A stretch of DNA of 64,000 nucleotides from Paramecium pentaurelia (taxonomy: Eukaryota; Ciliophora; Oligohymenophorea; Peniculida; Parameciidae): positions 80,657 through 144,656 of the forward strand of contig CAJJDO010000089.1 of the NCBI GenBank assembly GCA_905183005.1, in the 5' to 3' direction. The notes beneath the pieces are model-generated. The model was not told where the DNA came from, made no database searches, and saw nothing but the letters and a program-made list of their open reading frames with translations. Shown in pieces: positions 36,062 through 49,554 of the stretch (positions within the stretch are counted from its first letter, which is position 1; each line of letters starts with the position of its first letter). The translations under genes and the position numbers were made by a program.

Positions 36062-37190
36062 ATGAGCTTTCAAGAGATTTCATAGCAAATTGAGGATATG
36101 ACCAATTTCCTTGTATGATTTCATATAAACTTTATAGTTAGAATAGAGTGATGACAATTTATTAAATGCTTCACCTACAAATAGGGAATAAATAAATCTA
36201 ATTATTCATGATTAGAAAGTGAAATAGAGAATAAGTGCTATGTTGAAATAGAAAGTAAATATTTATAATACTATAAAAAGAGTAGACAATATCCACATTA
36301 ATATTTGACTGTTGAATTATCAAGTGAGGATAATTATGAAATTGAACTAGATTAAGATGATATTAAATAAGTAACGAGAATTTTATATTCAAAATCTTAG
36401 GTTTGTGAAAATTTTGGAGAAGTTAAATAAGTATATACAAAAGTCAATGGTGCAATCATAATTAAATTTAATTCAGTTTTTGATGCTTTCATAGTTTATA
36501 AACTATTAAACAAACATTAAATTAAAGAATTAGATGTCACTATAAAAATAGAATTTACAAGTTAATAAGATCTATTAGAAATAATGGAATTCCAAGATTC
36601 AAATCAACAAAAGTTTACTTGTAGATATGATGTATAAATTGATAATGATAAAGATTTTCAAGTAGCTCGTAAGATTATTGGTATTAAATTGGATTATATA
36701 TTAGGGGCAAAAGGATGCAATATGAAAAAGATAATTGATTAATGTCTATATGATTGTGATACAAAAGAATAAGATTTGGTTAAATTAAGATTAAGAGGAA
36801 GAGGATCTGGATATAAAGAAGGACCTGAAAAAAGAGAATCTTAAGAACCTTTACATTTATGTGTATCCTCTAAACATAATCATCTCTTTCTTAGAGTAAT
36901 TATAATAATAATTAAATTAGGCTTGTTAATTAGTAGAACAGTTATTAATTAAAATATATGAAGAATACAAAATATTCGGATTAAGTAAAGGAAAGAAATC
37001 TTTGAATTTTGGTATTAAAAAGGTATAATAACCATTAAAATCTGTAATAAAACCTAATTTCATGCCTGAATTACCAAATTTCAATTTTTCAAATGTAATA
37101 TAATTATTAATATAATCATAGAATCAGTTTATTGATTTTAATAATGAAAATATGATGGGTTATTCAAATTTACCTAATTAATTAATGTGA
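36062..37190 (+). CDS. KH-domain RNA-binding protein (KHDC4/BBP-like)
   Basis: A 350-residue model: ATG at 36062, introns at 36113-36137, 36255-36280 and 36896-36920, TGA at 37188-37190. Residues about 195-280 form a KH domain with an extended loop: Ile-Leu-Gly-Ala-Lys-Gly-Cys-Asn-Met-Lys-Lys-Ile (the GxxG region), then Leu-Arg-Gly-Arg-Gly-Ser-Gly-Tyr-Lys-Glu-Gly-Pro. The latter is the hallmark of the splicing-factor-1/KHDC4 class, followed by Glu-Pro-Leu-His-Leu-Cys-Val-Ser-Ser. Likely nuclear, in pre-mRNA processing. The N-terminal 190 residues contain a second, unassigned globular stretch. It ends 44 nt from the convergent GTPase-HSP20 gene. Confidence 0.88.
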
Positions 37191-37234
37191 AACAAATATA
37201 TCATATATATATATATATTAATATTTATATTAAA

Positions 37235-39488
37235 TCACTCTTGTTTCTTTTATCTGACAATTTAATCATCTTTATCTTTTTCATATACAATTGTCAATAC
37301 TCCATTTTCAACTGTAAATGTACTCCATTTCCTTTCATAAATTTCTGGAATTTTGAATGACAATGCAAATTCACCATATTTACGTTCACTACGTTCTAGT
37401 TTTTCAGACTTATAATAATTAATAAATTGAAATACTTCATAAGGTCTTTTACGTATTCCTTTAATAATAGTTACAACATTTTAACGATAAACAAGAATTT
37501 CATTTTTGGTTAATCCAGGCACATCCATATAAATTATATATTAATCAGTAGCAATAATGTCAGTATTAGGTAAGAAACTATCAGGTCTTGTCATTATTAA
37601 ACCACTTGAATCAATAGAGACTTAAGGTATTCTGACATTACTATCTTATACTTCTTATTAAGTAACAATAGTTTTAACTAAAAAGTCATCAGTATCTTAA
37701 ATCTGAAGTGTAAGTATAGTTCTAAAATAAGATGATAATTTAGTCTAAATGAAATGAATGAATAACTAAATACCTTACTAAATTAAATGATACTATCTAC
37801 AACAGAGAATTATCTATTAACAGGAACAAATACTGCTTTTAACCAATATCTTAATAATGAAAAAACCCAAGGATTAATTGACATTCCTAAATATGAATCA
37901 TCATTAACTAAACAAACATGTCTAGTAAATTCAGTTTTGAACCATAAAACATGTTTTTCTTATAATTAATTATTGATTGGATTAATAGATGCTACTTTTG
38001 TTCTTTAAATAGATCCATTTGAATAGATTTAAGTAACTTGAGTACTCCAAACATGTTCTAAGATTTCAGGTGATTCTACTTCTTTCAGATTATGTATAAC
38101 AATAATTTCTCTAAATGTTTTATTTGGAGAATTTTAAAGATTTCTACTCAATCTATCTAAATATCTTTAATCAAGACTAGTAAAATCATTAACTACACAA
38201 ATAAAATAATCTGATATTTCAAAAACTAAATCAGTAATGAACATTTCTGTAGCTTCTTTTTCTACAATACTTAATTCATTTGTAATTTTAACAGGTGAAT
38301 AACTACCTGCAGTATCAACAAGTATTAATTATGTACCTGAATCTACATTTACATGTTTAAATGAGACACCTTTTGTAGTTACTTTCTTTCCTGAAGGTAA
38401 ATTAGAAGAAGTAAGATTATTGAGTACAAAAGTTTTTCCTTTATCATATAAACCAACAACTGCAACAGCTGCACCTTCCCATTAAGCTTTATGTTATTAT
38501 TTAGTAAATCCATAATTAGGTACTTCTAATTCTGATTTGACTTATGCATCTGCAAATTTCTTTGATAAATATACTTTCCAACCATTTTTAGCAATAGTAG
38601 TTATTAAATCTATATCAACAATCCAATCATATACACTTGTTTCATCTATTTCAATTTCTTTTAAATCTGATTATAATTCTTTATATTGAATAGGTTTATA
38701 TTCCAAATTATATCCTGAAGTAATTGCATTAGGTTTAGTCATAACATCTTCATGTAATACAGATTATTATTCTTATTATTGTATATTTACATTTTTTGTT
38801 AAGAAATCCTAACTTAATGCTTAAACTGAAACATTATTTGGAATTTGTATTTTTTATATTTTACTAGTACTATTTTTAAATCTCCTATTAAAATAGATTA
38901 AAATAAAATACCCAGTTTATCTTAATGATCTAATTTCATGCCATTTTTTTATAGATTCATAATTCTTTTCAATTTTATTCATATTAATTTCTAATTAAGA
39001 TAAATGCTTCTGCCTTGATATTTATGTGATAATTACAATTATTCTTCTCTCAATAAGACTTTTTCATATAATTTCTTTTTTTCATTATTTCTTATCATAA
39101 CTTCATAATAAAATCCTTCAAAATAATCTTTTAATCTTTTTGGAGTTGTTTTATCATTATTATCTAATTATTTAGCTTATCCAATAAAATGCAATAACAG
39201 CTATTCTTCTTCATTTTGAATACGTTTTAATTCATAAATCAATTCTTTAATTTCAGCTTTAGTTTCTGGTAATGACATTTTGACTATCTCTTCATTTATT
39301 ATAGATTAATCTGCATTTAATAAATGTTAATGTTCTTCATCTATTGCTTCCTTTAGAAAATCATGAAATTCTCTTGCTGCAGTTCTGATTCTCTTATCTT
39401 CCATATTCTAATTAGGAAAGAAAGGTTTCAAAGGTGCCATCAAATGATGTTAATGAACCTAATCCAACTTCTCACTTCCAGAACTCAT
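37235..39488 (-). CDS. P-loop GTPase fused to HSP20/alpha-crystallin domain
   Basis: A 733-residue model: ATG at 39488, introns at 39014-39036 and 37745-37773, TGA at 37235-37237. A 27-nt in-frame GT-AG segment near 38900 may be a further intron. Residues 1-200 are helical. Near residue 335 a G1 motif reads Gly-Leu-Tyr-Asp-Lys-Gly-Lys-Thr, followed by a Thr-Thr-Lys-Gly switch-like segment and G3 Leu-Val-Asp-Thr-Ala-Gly; the order suggests a dynamin/GBP-type large GTPase. Residues about 625-725 are an alpha-crystallin domain: Tyr-Met-Asp-Val-Pro-Gly, Arg-Lys-Tyr-Gly-Glu-Phe-Ala, Val-Glu-Asn-Gly-Val-Leu-Thr-Ile. HSP20 proteins hold unfolded clients. I know of no standard family with both domains. 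Confidence 0.88.
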
Positions 39489-39530
39489 ATTTAATTATCG
39501 AATAAATATATATATATATATTAATTACAA

Positions 39531-42500
39531 TCATTTCTTTTATCTATCATATATTGAAGCACCTGTCATTTTAAATAGTATCTCTGGACTTCTATATATC
39601 CTAATTAATAATTCATAAAATATTTCTTCCTTAAAAAAATCTCCATCTACTCTTGCTATGTATATGCTTTAACACAAATCAAATAATTCATATGTTTCTG
39701 GCATCTCTTCAAACATTACTCTTGTACTTATTTTGTCATATGCAAATCTCAAAAATCTACCAATTGTCAACACAAATGTTGCATATATACTTATTATTGA
39801 CATATTTGTTGATAATGCTCCTATTAAACTACCAAATGCTAATTCATTTAATACAAAGAATTCTACTCTATTTTATGATGATGCTATATAATATTAAATA
39901 TATTAAATATACCTCCTATTTATTTTAAATCTGTTGAATCATCATTAGGTACTAATTCAAAAAATACAAAATCACTTGTTTTCTTATGTATCAAACGAAT
40001 ATCTTAATAATAACTGATTTCTTCTCTTATATTAACTGGTTCTAATCGTAATGCTTGAGTTTCAGCAGATTCTCCAACATATAAGAATTTTGGTACTAAT
40101 ACTTTTATGTCAAATACTGCATCTGGTGCTCTAGGAGCTAAGATCTTACCAAAATTATTAACAAAAGTATCAGGTGCTTATACAATAGATTAACCTGTAA
40201 ATGATTTTGCACCACCTTAACTATCACTCTTTTAAAATACCCATTCACATTAGATTTCTACTTAATATTCTTATGATTTTATCATATTTCTAATTTAATC
40301 TCTATAATTTTCAGGGAGATTCCATTCAAGATCACTAAATCTTTTGATTCTTACTTTTTACATTCTTTCTTACCATGATGTTTCAATTTCACCATATATT
40401 TTTTATATTTTTTTAAATTGTTCATTTGGTATATCCAATAATTCTAAATCATTTACTTAAAATAATGTAAAGAATAATTTATCATCTTAACCAAAGAAAG
40501 CAGCTTTAATACTAAATTTACCATTTGTTATATTATTAATTTCTACTGCTGGATTTAATGTACTAAAAATTAGAATTGGTAAGATAATAATAAAAACAAT
40601 AAACATAGAATAAAGACATCCATTTAAACATTTATCAGATGATGATCTTGGATCACCTAATTTATGATTTTCAATACGAGAATCTTAATAAGCTTAACAT
40701 ATATATAAATTAGCAAAGATATCTTCAAGTCTAAACCATTATATTAAATCTAATGCTGTAGTAGTAAATGTCCAATCAATAATAACTCTTAATTCATATA
40801 AAAAGGGAATCATTCTATATATTTTAAATGCCATTGAATTAGCTGGTTTATGAGAATTAGTAAATATTTATGAATACTTTTATATAGGATATCCATATCT
40901 AATCTAAACAGATGAAATCATAAAATATATACAAACTAGAATATATGCAAATATTAAATAATATGATTCTTAAAATCCTAAAATAATAATTAAATAAATA
41001 ATACTTTTATTAGTTTTTTATGGTATAACAAAAAAAAAGTAATAATGAACAACAATGATTAAAATGAAATAAATGGCTACTTTAATCATTAATGTATATT
41101 TCTGAATATCATTTCCACTTTAATTTTATTTATCATTTCTTGGATCTTTAGTCACTTTCCTCATTATAAATAATGCTCTATCAGTAATTATAATAATAAT
41201 GACAACTAAAAGTACAAATATTACTTCAGATGAAAATCTTTGACTTTATCCTTATGTTATATGAGCATAACTTCGTTTAGCTATTATATTGGGATAAAAT
41301 AATAGGAAATATACTAAAATAATTAAACAAATAATAAATCCTGGTGCATAGAAATCTCTACCTACTTTAATTTATTCTGGTAAAACTACTCCATCTTTAA
41401 TAATCATCTATTTAGTTACTGGATCATATTTTCTTTGATTATAAATAGAAGATAAAGCATGAGGAAATAAACGATAATAATACTTGACTATTTATTACCA
41501 AACTGATGTAAATGTATCTTAAATAGATATCATAATTGTCTATTATTCTTTTTATTATTCTTAAACTTAATGATTTTCTGAGAAATCATCACTTTCTTAT
41601 TCAGATTCTTTAGAACTAGATTCTTATTATTGATGTTCACTTGATTTATCATCTACTTTTTATTTAAATTAAGGTATGAAATATTAATCTAATGATAATT
41701 TCATATAATCCCATATTCCTTAAGATTATAATAAATACCTCTGAATTAATAAAGCGATAAATAATATTAATTCAATCCAAATAGCATTCATAAATGTTTC
41801 AGCTCCTTAATATTTTCGAATACCAATAACATAATCAATTCTTGTGATTTTCTCTTATTATGTAGTAACTCTAGGTTCACATGCTTCTTCTTAAGAGAAT
41901 CCTATAAATGTATATGGAGGTGAATCACAAAAGATAGGCATTTAATATATGAATTTCAATGAAATTATTATAATAGTATAAATTAGTAAGAAGTTCCAAT
42001 ATCTTTTAGATGGTACAGGATTTTCTAATAATCCATATAGAAAGGCTGAAAATGGATAAAATAATGCAATGATATTGGCATTAAAACAAGCATTAAATAC
42101 CATCAATAAAACACAAACTACTTAAAAATAATGTGCAACAAAAACAAATATTAAGACTGACAATTTCTTTTTATCTATTTCATTTTATTATTATTCTTAT
42201 TCTCTTATATAAGTTTCATGAGTAAGTATATAGATAATTAAATCTTTTAATTTTTCTGAAAATGATTTTTATGGTTATATAATAGAAGATTCTTCATCTG
42301 ATTTATCATCTTCAGATTTCTTAAAATCTTTTGCACTTTGTTCTTCTGATATTTATTATTCTCTTTCATCTCTTTCACTATGAATTTCATAAGATTTACG
42401 ATCATCTTTGAATTCTTCAAATGGTATCATTTTAATATCTCTCATTGATGTAGATTTTCTTAATTATTATACTTTAAATAATTAACCTATTTCATTATCT

Positions 42501-45500
42501 ACTTAAATAATTTTTCTATCAATTTCATCAATTACTCCTACATGATAATTTATTAATCCTATTCTATCATTCAAATACACTTTCTCCAATTATCTTTTCT
42601 CTTCTAATAATTTCAATTTCTTTAATCTCAATCTTAAATCTTTTTCATTTATTGAATATTTAACAATACAACAAGCATCATATAAATGTATTACTGGTGC
42701 CTTATTTTATTAAGTAATCTTTTCTGCTTTTATCAATTTCTTAGGTTCACCTTTAAAACCTTAAAACTTTTCAGAATCAAAACTTGTATGTTATTAATTA
42801 TCTTCTGATCGTTCTTCAGCAAATTAAATAATCTAAAATTATTCTTCTCTTCTTGGAGTCAAATAAAAAAAACTCTTCTTTTTCAAACTATTATTATCAT
42901 CAAATTAAAAGAAATTATCCCATTTCTCTACTCTATTTTAAACTCTCTATTGTAAACTTTCATGTACTTATTTTTATGCTTACACATACTTAAAATCCCA
43001 AATTCTTTTCAAATGTATTCCTTCTATTAATTAAATAGCACTAATTTTCTATTATTATTATATTCTCTATAAATATGGATCAACATATTATTTCATATAA
43101 GGATGTGCCCAAATATTTCTTTATATTAAACCAAGCAAAAAAAAGAATGCCATCAATGTTTCCTTACTAAAACCAAATCGAAAACTAATATTAATTATAA
43201 ATTTAATACTCTAAAGTTTTATTCAAACCTAAAAGATGAGATAAGAACATATAAATTACATCTAAAGTTGATACTCCTTCATACTTCTTTAATACATCAT
43301 TAGTTTATTTTGCTAACAATTAAAATTCATCTTATAAAAAGATAAAAAAATCACTATTATAATAATGATTATTAAGTTAAATCTATACACATTCCATATT
43401 ATCATAATAATATCTATCATTTTCATATATAATTGGACATTTAATAAATGGAGCTTAATATAATGACATTGCTATCATTACAATTGTATTAAATAATATT
43501 AATTTACTCCAAATTATATTTCTCTCCTTCTCTAATTTCTCACTCATATATAATAAATTTATTGCTAAAAAGAAATAAATACAAGAAATCACTTCTGTAT
43601 ATGATTCAATATCTGATGACATTCCTATCAATAAAAATATAATCAAAGCAAATTTATAGAAATAACAAAACACGAAAAACTTTATGAAATCCATTATTTT
43701 TGTTCTATTCTCTTCATAAGTGAAATCATTTTTATCCATCATATTTGCTTATATCTCTTCTCTTTCAGGATGTAAATAATCATCAATTTCCTATTCTTAT
43801 TATCTTCTTTAAACAGTCTTGAAATGACGATAATAACATAAAGAAATGAGTAAAGCAATGAAATTAATCCATAAATCCCAATTAGTATATCCTTATAAAG
43901 ATAACCAATAATTCCAATCTGTTTGACATTTCATAAAATCACTTGTAGAATCATCAGGATCATCATTATTAAAAGACTCTTTTCCTCTAGGATCACAAGA
44001 GTAACTAAAATACCACCATGGTTTACGAACATCCCATGATGGAGGAGTCCATTATAATGTAGCATATTTTCTAATAACTTCCAACATTTATAATATACAT
44101 AATGCTCCCCATGCTTTTCCAAAATTACCTAATTTAGAATGTCTATCTAATAAATGTGATTTATTTGCAAATGCACTTGCAACAACTATGTAAAAAACAG
44201 AAAAGAAATTCCTTTGATAATATGCAGTAATGACAATAAAGAATAAACATACTTCCAATCCAATTTAAGTAAACAGATTATCAATTGATTAATGAAATTT
44301 AAGTGCTCTATAAAAGGGATAAATTCTATAATAAAATTATTCTTATTGCATATTTGATTTATAAGAATAATAATTTTAAATTTTAATAAATCTTTCATTT
44401 TATTCATCTAATTCATCATAAAAAATAGATTCCTATGAATTTTCATCTTTTGCTTATAATTCAATTTATTATTATTATGAGGCTTCTGATTCAATACTAT
44501 TTTACTCTTAAATGATATTTTATTGTAATGAATGTAATAATTATTAAAGTAAATTAAGATTAATGATTTCTCTGTCTGTAGATATTAGGAATAATGATAA
44601 ATAATCATTTACTTATTATTTAAACATTACATTTAAAACTTAAAGCATTTCTGATAGATGAAACATAATTAGTAAATACCAATATTTATTTTGATATTGA
44701 TTTTCAATTCCAATCCAAGAGATAGTTTCTTAACCTTAAGCATTTCTGAGTAGTTCTGCTTAGAATATATATTGAATAAGGATCTAAATGAATATGATAA
44801 CCAAAATAGGTATAGATATATTTTGCCAATTATTATTCATTTCATTAAGCATAATTAAGAAAATCATTATTGCAAATAAAAAGCCTATGTAACTTTATTA
44901 GTATACAGAAATGAAGAATGAAAACATGAAAGTTACTTTTTATATATGATAAACACTATATACACAAAGTTTAATGTAAAAACAATAGAAATAATATGTA
45001 AGAGTATCTTTTTTGTAAATTTATTTCTATTATTTTTATTATTCTATTAAAGGTGCTAAATAAGCTCTTTTATATGCACATAAAACTAATAATGCAATAC
45101 CAGTACCTGCTAATTTAAGTGTGTTAAAATCTGGATCTAATCCAAAATCACTTAAAAGAGTGGGTTATTAAAAATATAATTCTACAAAATAGTAAAAGAA
45201 TTTAATAGTATATGTGTATCTAACAATTAAAATGATCAATGTTAGAGTAATCATAAGTGGCCAATATTAGTATAATCTATCCATAATTATATTAAGTTAA
45301 CCATGAATGTAATATAAATAGAGAAATAGTTAAAAAAAGAATATAAATATGAGTGATAATAAATTGGCAGGTGGAATAAAGGCCACTATTAATGCAATAA
45401 TTTAACAGAAAATCAATCCATTTTTTTATAATATTTATCTTAAATAATCGAGATTATAATCATTTAATTTCTTCTTATATTCTTAATAATGATCACTTTT

Positions 45501-47174
45501 TTAGATTACTTAAATTTAAAATGTTAATAATACACATCCAATAATTATATCATAATATTTATAAATGAAATAAAAAGAGAATTTAAATTATTAAGTAACT
45601 TCATCTAAACCACCAAATTTAAATATAAAATTAAGTGTTGTTAATGATCCTAAAAACATCAATTACATAGAATATAATATGAATAATATAATATAACCTA
45701 TGCTTAAATGATTTCTCATATATTTCCTTCTTTTTTCTAATTGTGCAAAAACATAAAGTATAAAGAATATCAAAAAGACTCCTCTAAATATATCTGCATG
45801 ACTTAAAGCAGTTATTAAACAATATATGATTACTATTTCATCAAAATGAATTAAAAAACTCTTTTAAACTTAATACTTTAAACTTGATAAATTTTATTTG
45901 AAATTATTCCAACAATTTGGATTCTATTCTCTATTAGGACGATCTTTACTATCCAAATCATTAATCTTCTTTTAACGTCTTCGATCATCTATTGTTTATT
46001 ATGAATAGACTAACCAACTCACTATTAAAATATAGAATAAATCAATCATAATAATATTAAATCTATTATAAAAGTAATTCCAAATAGCAAATAATTCATT
46101 TGGATTAAATTATGGTTATTCATATACTCCCAAATATTAAAAGTAAATGTTTACTTTAAATTATGGTACATTAAATAATTTCAATAAGAAAAATTGAACA
46201 AATGCTAAATATAAAATAGCAATTGCACATTACCAACGTCTTGTTGCTTTATAATTTTTTCTCTTTAATTATCCAATTAATAATATTAAATAAACTAATC
46301 CTCTTAATATACTAAATTATTTAGAAATCCAAAAAACACTTAAAATCATAATAACTCCAAAATAATTTTCTCCTAAAAATATCTCTAATGATGAAATCTT
46401 CAATCTCATATCTTTCTAGATTTCCTTTTCTAAATCTTCTATTTATTCTTCTTCACCTATTATTAATTGATAATGATATGCTCTCATACTCAATATTAAT
46501 ATTGAAGTCATCAATACTAAACTTAATAATTTAAATATTCTATAAATATTTAGAGTTCCATTTAAAGTACTGAAACTATATTTCTATTATCCTGATAAAA
46601 TTAATAATAGTAATGCAATAAATGAACATACTATAATACTGTTTATTACCATTTAACAATATCTAAATCTATTTCTTTTATTCAAAATATGAAAATGAAT
46701 TGCTAACCATACTAACATACAAAGTACTAAAAATAATGTTATTAATCCATCATTCAAACATAATTAAACTATTATTAATATTATAATTTTATCCATTATA
46801 CTCTATTATCTCAAATAACTAGTCTTTCTCTATTAGAATGTATAATTCTCATTCTGTTCTATCCATTCATATTATGGCATCTAAGTATTCCAATAGATTA
46901 ACAATAAAAATACTACCAATGTCAGATAAAGTAATAATTAACATAATATCAATGCAAATACACTCTCATATCCAAATATGTATATTTCACTATTGAAATT
47001 CAATCTTTCTATCATTACCAATTGTATTTCACTATTTAATAAACTAAGAAACAATCCTATTACAAAATATACACTTATTATCAATGATATTATAAGATGG
47101 CATTTTATTATTAACTTGAACTTTTTCAGTATTTCCTCACTTAAAACTATTTAAATTATAAATTTATTTTACAT
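39531..47174 (-). CDS. PIEZO: PIEZO mechanosensitive ion channel
   Basis: A 2,529-residue model: ATG at 47174, introns at 43185-43209 and 39884-39912, TGA at 39531-39533. It has dozens of hydrophobic segments in repeating blocks. Near the C-terminus is the PIEZO signature Pro-Phe-x2-Glu-x6-Trp (Pro-Phe-Leu-Tyr-Glu...Asp-Trp), and the final intracellular domain reads Met-Phe-Glu-Glu-Met-Pro-Glu-...-Leu-Cys-Gln-Ser-Ile-Tyr-Ile-Ala-Arg and Ile-Tyr-Arg-Ser-Pro-Glu, as in animal PIEZOs. PIEZOs are trimeric cation channels opened by membrane tension, plausibly in the plasma or ciliary membrane here. Only two introns interrupt 7.6 kb. The B-box/WD40 gene is divergent, about 210 bp upstream. Confidence 0.95.
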
Positions 47175-47382
47175 TTATATCCCAAGTAATATGTGAATAT
47201 ACAGTAGAAGATCCAATTTATTATTGAAAGGTAGGATACCTTATACCAAGAAACTATTATATATTATTTTTGTTCTTACTTATCAACAATAGGCAATAAT
47301 ATAATGAATGGTACCATTTATTCAAATGAAATCTCTTTCTCATAAAACGATATATTTATTATTAATAAAAATAATATTAAAT
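47175..47382. promoter_or_regulatory. Divergent promoter region, PIEZO / B-box-WD40
   Basis: About 208 bp separate the two opposed start codons, so the promoters of both genes must lie here. Very AT-rich; no specific element was recognised. Confidence 0.45.
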
Positions 47383-49143
47383 ATGCACAATTTAATGAAT
47401 TGTTATTAACATAATTCCAAAACCACTCATATTTGCAATAAACTAGATTGTAAATATAAATTAGCATGTAATTCATGTGTAAATTAATAACATATTGGTC
47501 ATGTTGATACAAATGTAACTCCCATCTCCAAATTTGTTGATAGGATCTTATATGAATTTTAAAGGTAAATGATATTTTATTAACTAAGATCAGAAGTTGA
47601 ACGATTGAAACGAATTTATTATAAGGAAGACATAATTTAACATATTAAAAAAGAATTTTAATACTTAAAAGAGAAGACAAATCAAATTCTTAATTAAAGA
47701 GAATAGAAATTAATATCACTTATTGATAATTAATGGATACATAGTAAATAATTAAAGAATATTATTGATCATATTGAAATGATGAAAGATGGTAAAGTTT
47801 ATGAAGAAGGATTATAATTAGTATTGCCAATATTATAATAAGGATCATAAGATGTTATTAATAAATATGAAAAAGATAAAATTAGAATAGTTACTAAAGT
47901 AAGAGAATAAATTAATTAAGTAAAAACAGTTTTAGATGGATTATTTTATATTGGAAATTAATATTAATTAGATTAATAATAAATCAAATTAGAAAATGCA
48001 TTAAAATTAGAGAATTCACTTAAATAAAGTGAAGACAGATTGTTTTAGAGTGCAATCCAATTATCAAATCCTAAAGAATATCATACATCTAAACCTTATG
48101 GGACATATTAAGAATTTGTTGATAGTTTATATCCTGATAAATAATAAGAGTATATTTAATCAATTGATTATACATCATTACTTGCAAGACCAACTAAATT
48201 TGATAATACATAATTATAATTTGAGAAAACTGAAAATTTTTAATTATATGGAGTAATTGATCATTTAAATTATGTAATATCATGTATAAGAATGAAAAAT
48301 GGATAAATTGTTACATGTTCTACAATAGTTTCTTTTTTTGAGTATCCTAGTTTAAAATTAATGTAATAATTGGGAAATAATTAAAATATTAAATAAGTGG
48401 TTGAAATAACATAAAATCTAATAGCATTATTGACTTAAACATAAGTATTAATGTATGAAAAGAGAAAGGATAAATGGATACCTAAAGGAGAATTTATAAC
48501 ACCTAATATAGGAGTGATTAATAAAATTGGATTGATCAATGATCTATTCTTAATTTTAGTTCAAACATAATTAATTGTTTATAAATTGAAATAATAAATA
48601 ATAGCAGATTAACCAATAGAATATTTATTTATAAATTTAACTCCATAAATTTATATGCATAAATATGATTGTTGTAGTTTTGCAATATTTGAGAATAAAT
48701 TATTTTCAGCAGATTTAGGAGGAAGACTTTATTAATGGAAATTAGGTAATGTATTTCATGTTGATAATGTAATATAATCAAGTAATAATGAAATAATTGG
48801 AATAATACCTATGCATGATAGTAGAATAATTACAATTGGAACTGATGGAGTTATTAGACTATGGGATAATGCATTATAATTGGTTACAACAATTAAACAT
48901 AGAAGTTCATTTACAGCATCAGTAGAAGGGAAAGAATTAGATACATTTTATACTGGAGATGTATCAGGAAGTAATTAAATATTATAATGATTAGAAATTT
49001 AAAAGTGGAAAGTTACAGTGCTTATTGAATCTCTTATTGAATTAGATGCTCATAATGATTAAATAACTGATTTACAATTTAATTAATATTTGATTAGTTG
49101 TTCAGCAGATAAAAAGGTTAAGATTTGGATTACATCTAAATGA
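47383..49143 (+). CDS. B-box/coiled-coil/WD40 protein
   Basis: A 570-residue model from ATG at 47383 (in-frame Met also at 47395), introns at 47565-47588 and 48971-48994, TGA at 49141-49143. Residues about 10-45 hold a B-box-like zinc finger, Cys-Asn-Lys-Leu-Asp-Cys-...-Ala-Cys-Asn-Ser-Cys-...-His-Ile-Gly-His. A long coiled coil follows (about 60-230), then a WD40-type propeller (Gly-Thr-Asp-Gly-Val-Ile-Arg-Leu-Trp-Asp; Ser-Ala-Asp-Lys-Lys-Val-Lys-Ile-Trp). The layout resembles TRIM-type scaffolds without a RING finger, so ubiquitin-ligase activity is not implied. The second intron removes an in-frame TGA. Confidence 0.88.
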
Positions 49144-49176
49144 ATATATACTTATAAATAATAATAATAATAAATA

Positions 49177-49532
49177 ATGGCAAAACATCATCCAGATTTA
49201 ATTATGTGTCGTAAATAACCAGGTATTGCAATTGGTAGATTATGTGAGAAATGTGATGGTAAATGTGTGATATGTGATTCATATGTCAGACCTAGTGTTT
49301 TAGTAAAAATTTGTGATGAATGCAATTATGGAAGTTTTTAAGGTAGATGTGTTATATGTGGAGGTGTTGGAGTTAGTGGTATTTATAATTTATAATATTA
49401 GATGCATATTATTGTAGAGAATGTGTTCAATAAGAAAAGGATAGAGATGGATGTCCTAAAATTGTAAATTTGGGATCTGCTAAAACAGATTTATTTTATG
49501 AAAGAAAGAAATACGGATTTAAAAAAAGATGA
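49177..49532 (+). CDS. PHF5A: Splicing factor SF3b subunit PHF5A/Rds3
   Basis: A 110-residue model, exactly the family length: ATG at 49177, one 23-nt intron at 49379-49401, TGA at 49530-49532. The sequence follows PHF5A closely: [11 protein letters not shown], then paired Cys-x-x-Cys motifs (Cys-Glu-Lys-Cys, Cys-Val-Ile-Cys, Cys-Asp-Glu-Cys, Cys-Val-Ile-Cys-Gly-Gly, Cys-Arg-Glu-Cys) that build its zinc-knuckle fold, and the end [11 protein letters not shown]. It is part of U2 snRNP SF3b, which helps recognise the branch point. The intron lies between the fourth and fifth Cys pairs. Confidence 0.97.
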
Positions 49533-49554
49533 TTATTAATTATATATTATAAAT

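Noticed and set aside
37198..37220. (AT)n tracts such as here and near 39510
   Set aside because: Short simple repeats typical of ciliate intergenic DNA; no sign of function or expansion.
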